A stretch of 64,000 nucleotides of DNA, taken from Caenorhabditis elegans (lineage: Eukaryota > Nematoda > Chromadorea > Rhabditida > Rhabditidae). Made by a program: the position numbers and the translations under genes. Below, piece after piece: positions 36,601 to 46,800 of this stretch; the first letter of the stretch is position 1, and each line of letters starts with the position of its first letter. The stretch spans positions 10,726,001-10,790,000 of the forward strand of contig NC_003279.8 in assembly GCF_000002985.6 (NCBI RefSeq), in the 5' to 3' direction. The notes under the pieces are model-generated. The model saw nothing but the letters and a program-made list of their open reading frames with translations, was not told the origin of the DNA and did not search any database.

Positions 36601-39600
36601 TCTTTCATGACGTTAATAGTTAATCCTGATGAAATCTTCCAAGAGTTTCCAATTCCTTTTCTCTAGTATGTAAAGTTCATATCAGATCGGAACTGACGCA
36701 TTTCTCACTTTTTCTTGCTCCATTTCTTACCGATTCTCGTATTTTTCATTCAATTTCATCCAATTCCAGAGAACTCACTGATCTTTCAAGCCGAAGCAAT
36801 CAAGACCTCAAAGCCAATCAACTCTACTCACTTTTCTTCAGAACCTTAACTTTTTGTGTCACTTTCCCCAAAAACCGTTCAAGCTGCTGCCTTCACTCTC
36901 ATCCCCTCCTCTTACTCCTTCTTTCTCGTCCGCTACTACTGTATCTTCTGGACATCTACCTGTATACACACCAGTGGCCAGTCATCTGCCATTACAATTT
37001 CATCAATTGACACTTCTTCAACAACAACCGCCGTCCTCATTCACTCCCGATTCTTCCTCATCCTCAACATCGTCGTCTTTGGCTGAAATTCCCGAAGACG
37101 TTATGATGGAGATGCTGGTAGATCAGGGAACTGATGCATCGTCATCCGCCTCCACGTCCACCTCATCTGTTTCGAGATTCGGAGCGGACACGTTCATGAA
37201 TACACCGGATGATGTGATGATGAATGATGATATGGAACCGATTCCTCGTGATCGGTGCAATACGTGGCCAATGCGTAGGCCGCAACTCGAACCACCACTC
37301 AACTCGAGTCCCATTATTCATGAACAAATTCCTGAAGAAGATGCTGAGTATGTGTTGAACAATAAAATGTTTTAGTAGATAAAATGCCATTTGAAAAAAC
37401 TAAAAATGATGTAGATCATATCTATTTGCTAGAAAATAATTCAGGAAAAATTTGAAAAAGAATATTACAAAGTCGCGAAATTTTTTATTTTTGTATTTTT
37501 GGAGCATAAGTAATACGACTGATATGAACCTGAAAAACCACCAATTATATCTAATTTTCCCGAACATTGTCTAATATTTCTATTTTCAGCCTATACGGGA
37601 GCAATGAGCAATGTGGACAGCTCGGCGGAGCATCTTCAAACGGGTCGACAGCAATGCTTCATACTCCAGATGGAAGCAATTCTCATCAGACATCGTTTCC
37701 TTCGGAGTGAGCTTTTTCATAATTATTTTTTGGAGATTTAATTAATATTGAAACATTTTAAAGAAGAAGTTCAGCTTTTGTGTTTTCTGATCAATTTCTA
37801 TTAATTTTCTACTTTTATTTACATTGAAATTATCAGAAAGACTTGACATTTTAGCATCTTAAAATCCTTTTCAAAAAATCAAAAAAAATGCGCGAAAATT
37901 TGAATTTCAAAGTAATTTCAAGCGATTTTTTAAACATTTTTAACGGAACTTTTCAATTTTCAATTATTTCTCTAAAACTTTTAAACGAGATTTTATTCTT
38001 GAATTTAAAAAAATTAAAACCCTATAAGACTCTCTCTTATCTGAAAACTTATCACTATACTTATTCCTGTACCAGTTGGTTTCATTCGTATAGGAACGCT
38101 TTTTCGTGCTTTCGCAACACATATACTCGCTCCTTGATAAAAAATTTTAAAGCAACCAGCTCTCTTATCACTTGACAGCGGCCAGTGACATTTTTGTGTT
38201 TTTGCCCCAGTTCTTCCAAAAAAAAATAACTAGAATGGTATTGTTGGGGCCCATGTTAGACTATCATTTTTCGAGTATACGGTAGGTTTTTTTGAAAATA
38301 AAAAAAAACAATTTAGAAATGCAAAAATGTTTTTCTAACTTCTTCGAAAGTTTCAGAATGTCCGAATCGCCAGACGATACCGTATCGGGAAAAAAGACAA
38401 CGACCAGACGGAACGCTTGGGGAAATATGTCATATGCTGAACTTATCACTACAGCCATTATGGCTAGTCCAGAGAAACGGTTAACTCTTGCACAAGGTGA
38501 GCGTTTTGAGAAAAATTTTAGTTTTTAGTTTAGAAAAAGGTGTTTTTACGATTTAAAAAAATCGAGAAGAAATGGAGAATTTTTGAAAAATTAGCCTTAA
38601 ATTTTGGCCTTTTTTCCTTTTTACAAGAAATTTATATTTTTTCTCTCATAAAATGTAAATTCATAAATTTTTGAATTTTATAAACTTTCGATTTTCAATT
38701 TTCGGAATTCTCAAATAGTTCTGAAAAAAACAATTTTTTTTGAAATTTTTGCGGCAAAAATACGATACCCGGTCTCGATGCGACAATTTTTATTAAATGC
38801 GAAACAGTGTGCACTTTTAAACTACTGTAATTTTTTTTTTCGATAAAAATTCACTTATTTATTGGAAAAAGATATGTACATTTTTAATAAAAACCATGAA
38901 AAATCAATAAAAATTCGTAAAGTTTTAAACTACAGTACTCTTTGAAGGCGCACACATTTTAGAATTTAACAAAACAATTGTCGTGTCGAGACCTGGTAGT
39001 GTACTTTTGGCATAAAATTTAATATTAGATTCGTCAAATTTCAAAGTTCCAACCGCATAGTACGAACACGAGATGGCACGGTTTCTCTCGATCTCTTCAA
39101 TTATCACAGTCTATCACAATTTTTAAATTTTTGCTGAACATGCAAATTTTTAGACATTTGATACTGATAGTTTTTGGCAATTGAAATAAAATTTCGTTTC
39201 TTTTTTCAGTTTACGAATGGATGGTCCAGAATGTTCCATACTTCAGGGATAAGGGAGATTCGAACAGTTCAGCTGGATGGAAGGTTAGTTTATTTTTTCA
39301 AAAAAAAATTCAATTGGGAATTGCTCTGCTGAAAGTCCCATCCTGTTCAAAGATATTCGGAAATTCCTTTTTTCCTGAATACAACAACACAAAGACTTTA
39401 TATTCTTCACAATAGAAGAATGGGTTCCCCTCACATTCACTTCCAGTCTACGGTTGGAACGGATTCACGGCCGTTTTTTAATAAATAAAAAATGTGGGAG
39501 CTTTTTGTGAAGAGCCACCACCACCCTCCCCTTCTTCTCCAAAAATTCGTTGTTCTTCTGTCAGACACACACGGCGAGCTACTGCTTTATCTACTGAAAT

Positions 39601-42600
39601 AGCTCTCATGAAGAGCACAGACAGAGTAGGGGCGTGACTTAGTACATGTCCTGGTGCCGCCAGGCTCCGCGCGGAAAGGCAAAAGAGCACCTTTTGTGTG
39701 ACGGAGTCTGCTGGCTGAGCCACCACCCCACGAGGAGTCGTCGCCGTTCCCACATTCCTTGGGTCTGCTCCTCTCATGTATTCTGAAAGCATGGAGCACG
39801 GAGCAGGAGCACATGAGAGTGAGAACACCATGGGGGCACTGGATGGCACTGCAAAACAACGAGACGACGAGAGTTCCGTTTCGAAAACGAACGAACTCGG
39901 CGGTGCCGCAGAGGGCTCGCTGAGCCCAGGCGCCGCGAGAAGGGAGCAAGTAGCACGGCCAGGCGACTAGCTAGCCATCTCCTCTTTTTTCTCTTCTTTT
40001 TTTGACCGCCAGCTCTCCATTCCGACACTAGCACTAAATTAGTTGCATTCTTCGAATACGTTTTGTTAAGTTCTCTTCTTCACCAATTTTTCGTTCGTCG
40101 TGCACGATTTTTCTCCCAGATTTCCAGAAACTCGAATTCAGAGATCTCAAAACTTTTTGTTTTTCATAAATATCAAAAAAATCTGATTTTTCCTTGTCTA
40201 TGCTGAAAACTGAAAAACAACCTGAATCTGAGGTACACTTCCCGATCAGGCCGTGTAATATTTCATTAGGAAATGTTCCATGATCTTGAGCTAATAGAAT
40301 CATGCTCTTCCGATTTTCTCGACACAAAAACAAGATAAAAACAAGAACTAACATGAGAGATATATATATGAGCATATAAACAAACACGCACACGAGAAGC
40401 CTGGAACTTTTCGGTCAGTCTCTTGGCTCTTGCTTCATTCCCGCCTTCTTCTTCTTTCACGGACACACTGTCTAGACATACCACGCTCTCACACATTCCC
40501 ATTCTTCTCAATTCATTTATTCTGAAAAATGGCAGCATTATTTCAATTTCCGTCCACGTTTCTGCCCAAAAAAAACTGAAAAGCAATACGTATAAGTGTA
40601 TTGTTTTTAAGAAGAATCCCCACAGAAGGTGAATCCCAGGTTGAATCTCGGATCAGGAAGAACCAGAAACGGGGTTCACGTGTTTTTCTTCTTCTATCTA
40701 CTTGATTTTTTGTCTGAAGATAGAGAACGGAGGGCGTCAGAAGGAGAAAGTAAATGGAACAAGCGAATAACAAAAAGTTCGAATGCACTTTTTTCTTCTT
40801 CATTCGTCGTTCCTATCTCTCACTCTCTTGTCACAAGATTTTCAATTTACTCGTTTTTTTTCTGCATCCCGGAGTCGTTGATCTCAAGCACAAAATGCCC
40901 TGAAAGTTCCGGATGTCACAAACTCGAACAAAATACTTTTGTTGTTTTTAAGAGTTTTTCTTGAACTTTTATTATTCCTCTTTATCATTCTATAAGCTCT
41001 GGCTTCATATTTCAAAAAGTTGGCTATAGCTCGTACTCGGGGAATGCTCCTATGTAGTACCAATTTTTAAAGAAAATTTTACAAAACTCTGACAAACTTT
41101 TAATTGCACATCTCTTAACTATCGATCTCATATGATAGAATATAGAGATCATCATCAAGACGGAAGTTTTGATAGTTTTGTCAGCTTTCTAGAAGGAAAT
41201 TAGAAGCACTCTCTAATAATTCTGGCCCTAATCAGCTCCCCAGAGAGGGTACACCCACCGTGTTTATCACTATCACTATGGTGAAGCATCAGCCTATATA
41301 TATCTGGTACGTATTCCAAAATGCGACTAAATTATAGTGTTTTTTCAAAGAAAAGGCTATAGTGATGCCTGAAGAAATTACTAGTCATAAGTAGTCAGGC
41401 AGGCAAACCTTTTCTTCAATCTCAATATGTTGTGCTTCATCTTTTCATCTCGTCGTCATCATCAGCAGTTCCTAGTCCCTCTACTGGAAGCCAACGGTCA
41501 TGTGGCTTTTTTGTTCTCCCATCTTTTTCACCTCCATACTTTTGATTCTGTCTTTTTTTTTGCGTTCTGTCCGATCAGCACTCCAGTCCCATCACTTTTT
41601 TTTCAACAATTTGCCGACACGCGTTTGAAGTTGCCTCTTGTCAGTTCTCTATCACTATAGTTTTCAATTTTGGTAGGCCCGCTGGAATTTTTGGAATTTT
41701 TAGAATTTTTAGAGTCAGCTGACACTTTTTTTCTCGAAAATTTATACAGAAATATAGATAAATATTTGTACTTTCTGAGAATATCTTTACTTTTAATTGA
41801 AAATTAAGAAACAAGTGTTCTATATAAATTTCCAACAAAAAACTTCGACACGTGGAATTTTGAGAATTTCTATAACTTTTAGAGTAATCTGTAGTCTGAA
41901 ACTTAACATCACATGCCACCCATTCTTCTGATCTTCAAACCACCACCTTTACCACAACTATAATTTCTGATTCATTCGTGATCAGAATCTCAAAGATCTA
42001 TTCTTCCTTCTTCTTCGTTTCTGCTGCTGAATTCAGTGTGCTCATGTGACTGACCAGCTCGCAGATTTTTTTCATTCTTCCTCACACTCTCCCCTTTGGA
42101 TTTTTTCAAGAAAAAAATTCAATATTTTATTATATGGAGTTCCGTGTGCGCAATGTTATTGTGACCTCTACGGACACTATTTTCCTCTGGCGTCGTGGCA
42201 CATGAATTCTAAGAAAATGAACCATACAGAAGATTAGCTTCGTTCCCTGCATTTAGAATTCTTTTTTTCTCCGACTGATTCTCATTTCCCATATTCTTTC
42301 ATGATTATTGCCCATCGCACACCTCAAACGTCAGCTTTACAGCCACTTTATTGGAATTTGAGCGTTTTAATCAATTTTAATTAAACCTTCATTTAGATTG
42401 GAATTCTTTGTTCCTGCCACGTCATTCGTGATATATAGAGTTCCAACCAAAAAAAATTTAAAGTTCACTGAAAACATGTGATCTTACGAATTTCGATGCT
42501 CAGCGCTGCGTGAAATTTATAAAACAGAAGATTTGTACTTCCTTAGATTTGTACTTCCTTTATAAAAGCCCCCCATAATTTTTCTGCCAAAATGCATATA

Positions 42601-43828
42601 TCCATTTTCCGAGTGACTCACTAGAGTATACTCTTTTTAATCAAAAAATTTCAAATTTTCTCACTCTATAAGAGGATTTGGTTTGACTTTGCGCTCGGGA
42701 ATCGAGGTAGCTTTGAGCTTTTAATATTTTCATGCTATAGGATATAATTATATACATAAAGTTAATAGCTTTTAAACTTCCAAAAGTATCCAGTCATTTT
42801 CTGCAATGTCCCCCATCTCTCCCACTTCGTCATCTCATCGTCAAGAACGATGGAACGGAGGACGTGAGGAGATGGATTAATTGACACGGGCGGTGTGTGC
42901 GGGAAGACGGAGAGGGGATTGAGACAGACGGCTGCAGCTACTCTATTGAGGCGGATAATAGTGAAAACCTAAAAATTTTGATATTTTCTCTAATTTTGAA
43001 CTTTGTATCACATTTTGTTGTTTTCTCTGTTCGCTCTAAGTCTACGCTCTAAGTCTTAAGTCTAACGCCCGGCGACCAATGCACTGAAAACAACGTTTTG
43101 CCCTTTTTGATGGCACTTGCCACGTCATCAACGCTCACGTAGGCATACAAAAGTGCAACTAGTTCCTTTGTCTTTCTTGTTCACAGTACCTGAGATTGTT
43201 CAATCCCTTGGGCGCATAATGGTCCTTCTATGGGAGGATGCTCACAGGCGTGTGCAATTAGCCTCCGTTCCGTTCTGTCCGTTCGCGTTCCGATCAGCTG
43301 CTACTCTCCCCCGAAAGAGAGAGAGAGCTCCTCTTTTGGTTCTTTGTGCTCTTTTTTCGAGAGCTCTACCCACTTTCACAGCTGACTGTCTGTTCTTATA
43401 CTCCATTTTTCAAGCCAGAACCCGATGAAGATACCTAGAGACTCAGAGAAGCTGCTTCTTTGTTAGAATCCCTCTCACTCCTGTCGAGTGGTTCGCAAAA
43501 AAATAAAATCGAAAATGGTCGTTCCTCTTTTGAAGAAGAAGTAGTACCTACACTGTCCCTTGAAACGAAGAAACGAAGTGAATAGATATCTGTCGCCAAG
43601 ATCGTAGGTGTTCCAGCCAGCCAGCTTCTTCTCTGACTCTACTTCTCTGCTTCTTCACCTTTACTTTTACCTACCAGCTGATCTGTGTGTGAGAGAGAAA
43701 CAAAGATATAGGTGAGAGGAATGTCTCAATCCTGCGCTTCTTCTATTCATCATAGTATCTCCATGCACTCTCAAGGTCTCGCCACCCGTATTTTTTGTTT
43801 CTCTTTTTCTATCCCTCTCGCTCACTGT

Positions 43829-43870
<42 letters not shown>

Positions 43871-46800
43871 GAGAGAGAGATGAATGGATGGCCATTCCCT
43901 TCTTCTTTTCTTCCACTGGCATTTTCCCTATCTCTACGTCCCTCCAGCTTCTGCCCACTGCCTCGTCAGCTTCAGACTGTCTAACTCTCTCGCCTCTCGA
44001 ACAAAAAGTGAACGTGGTGTTCATCTTTCTCTAAATCTCTAGTATTTGCCTATATCTCTCGATTCTCCCTCTCCGTTCACGAACGGCGGCCACCCGGCTA
44101 CCCCCTTTCCACACCGACACGGACGAGATGTCTCTTTTTTTCGCCCGCACCCAAACGGCTGTCTCTATGCCCCCCTCTTCCCAGAGACCACCTTCTTCAT
44201 CACCCTCCATCTTTCGCGTTTTTGGTCATTGTTCTTTTCTTCGCTTTTTTAATAGTCGAAATTTTTTTATTGAATCTAGTTTTTTTTTTGGCAGTTTCAA
44301 ATTCAACTTGTACTATTGTACAATTTTTGAAATTAGGATAACATTAAGTATAAGTATTAAATTTGACACTTTTCCGTCTTAAATTTCTTGAATTCTCAAT
44401 TTTCAATAGTAAAAGCAAGTTAATAAGCTTCAGAACATATTAACTATTCAAAGATTCCGTTTCCTGAAGTATTTCTGATTTTTAGGTATATTAAGAGATA
44501 AGTATTCATTTTAACACTCTTTTCAATTTCAATACTTTTGAAATTTTAATTCGTTTTTTCAAAATCTCTGAGCTCCGCCTAGTTGGGCTTTTGATGCAAA
44601 AAGAGCTCATTTTTTGAGCAACTAGCTTACAAGTTAATCAGATTAGCCCCCCCCCCCCCCCCCATTTCCGAAAAAAAAAATCAAACTACACTAACTCGTG
44701 TTCTCCCCCACACTATTCACCTTAAAAAACGAGAACTAAGGTATCATATATATATTTTTTCTGCATTTCCACTCTTCTCTCAGGGTGTTCCGCCGTCGTT
44801 TAACTGGCCGTTCCTTCCACCGTCTCTTTGCCCAGGCGCCCTCCCACAGTGTTAGCACTGTGTGAGAGACGAGCGACTAAAAAAAAATCGAGAGGACACA
44901 CATTGAAAAAAGTGTTCTTTTTTTTGCAAATATAATAGTTAGCATAGTTAGGATACACGTATTCGATTTTTTTCGCCTCGTCCTATGACATTTTTTTTGA
45001 AAGGAAAATCGGAAATTGTCTTTTTTTTTCAAAACAGTCAAAAAACATGAAACTAGTAATCTTCTTCAACTCTTATCATTTTGATAACAATAAAACGTGC
45101 CTTTCACTCGTGCCACGTCATCCATCCATACACCCACATTATTTTCACTTTGCGCGCGCGCCAATATGTCTTTAACTCCATGTTAACTCTACGTGTCGTT
45201 CTCTGTATTTCTGTTAGTTTTTTTCATTGAGATATTCCTGCCACTGCCAGAAAGAAAAAATAGACGAATTTATAGTAAAAGTACTTCTAGAAAATGCAAT
45301 ATTGTTTCTACTCCTCCTTAGATTAAGTTTAAGTGAATCCCCCCTAAGTTTTTCTCTTTTCTCGAAACTTAATTGAATCTTCTTAATTTATTTCTCTTCT
45401 CATTCCGTCAACACCGCTTTATTCGAATTTCTCATCTCCAGAAGTCGTCCAACAAGTCTCCGCCCACTTTGTGCGCTTGACCCCTTCGGAGGAGCACAGC
45501 TTCCAGAATGAACGACTCAATAGACGACGATTTTCCGCCGGAGCCACGTGGCAGGTGTTACACGTGGCCAATGCAACAATACATCTATCAGGAATCGTCA
45601 GCAACCATTCCCCATCACCATTTAAATCAACACAACAATCCGTATCATCCAATGCATCCTCATCATCAATTACCTCATATGCAACAACTTCCTCAACCTC
45701 TATTGAATCTTAACATGACGACGTTAACATCTTCTGGCAGTTCCGTGGCCAGTTCCATTGGAGGCGGAGCTCAATGCTCTCCGTGCGCGTCGGGCTCCTC
45801 GACCGCTGCAACAAATTCCTCTCAACAGCAGCAGACCGTTGGTCAAATGCTTGCTGCATCGGTGCCTTGTTCTTCATCTGGCATGACACTTGGAATGTCA
45901 CTTAATCTGTCACAAGGCGGTGGTCCAATGCCGGCAAAAAAGAAGCGTTGTCGTAAGAAGCCAACCGATCAATTGGCACAGAAGAAACCGAATCCATGGG
46001 GTGAGGAATCCTATTCGGATATCATTGCCAAAGCATTGGAATCGGCGCCAGACGGAAGGCTTAAACTCAATGAGATTTATCAATGGTTCTCTGATAATAT
46101 TCCCTACTTTGGAGAACGATCTAGTCCCGAGGAGGCCGCCGGATGGAAGGTGAGAGTGATAACGGCCTTGACATATTGTGTTCATTTGCCCCGCCGAAAA
46201 GTGGCATTGTACTATGAATAAAATGATTCAGGGGGAAAGGGGTTTTTTGATCTCCTTCTGCAAACTTCTCTGTTCGTTTTTTGCTTAAAATTTCAATGAA
46301 TACTTAATAAGACTCCTAATTTGAGTCTCTCCATTTTTGGATCATAATTAGGACCACGGAGCACACACACGATGCTCCCCGCAGCCCTTCTTCCCTCTCT
46401 TCTTTTTCATGAAAAAAGAGCGAGTGGTGGCTGGCACGTCCTTGCGGGAAGAGCTCTTGCAACATAGAAGAACCAACCAACCAACCCTATTAGCTGTTTC
46501 CTTCTTTTGCCCCCTAAATCTCCTGCTGTCTCGGAAGAGCCTTCAAAAGTGTCTATGTTGCTCGAAATGACAGAATGAGGGAGATGAGCACAAAAAACGA
46601 GAGTTTCCAGAGCAATTCTTAAAGGAACCGAGTTTAAAATAATCCAAATTATTACCCAGACGCTAAATTTTCGAGCCAAAATTACGGTACCAGGTATACA
46701 GAATAGGTGTGCGCCTTTAAAGAGTACTGTAGGCTCAAACTTTTGTTGGCACTGAATTTCACAGATTTTTCATAGCTTTCCAACTATTTTGTGTAGAATT

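Larger units (their letters stand above)
39284..45507 (+). promoter_or_regulatory. daf-16 intron holding the b-type promoter
   Basis: In a/f transcripts this is the first 6.2 kb of the 7.7-kb intron inside the forkhead. It also lies directly upstream of the b-type start, so it should contain that promoter. GC-rich patches occur at 39500-39970 (GGCGCCGCGAGAAGGG, CCAGGTGCCGCC-type words), at 43200-43350 and at 44080-44220. A GA tract and a C17 run are listed separately. I see no nested gene that I can support. Confidence 0.45.

Noticed and set aside
39478-40034. Several minus-strand frames of 86-123 codons in the GC-rich patch
   Set aside because: They overlap in multiple phases with no shared codon bias and no splice partners. 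A regulatory region is more likely.
43809-44024. Minus-strand frame of Ser-Leu repeats
   Set aside because: A direct translation of the GA/CT microsatellite.
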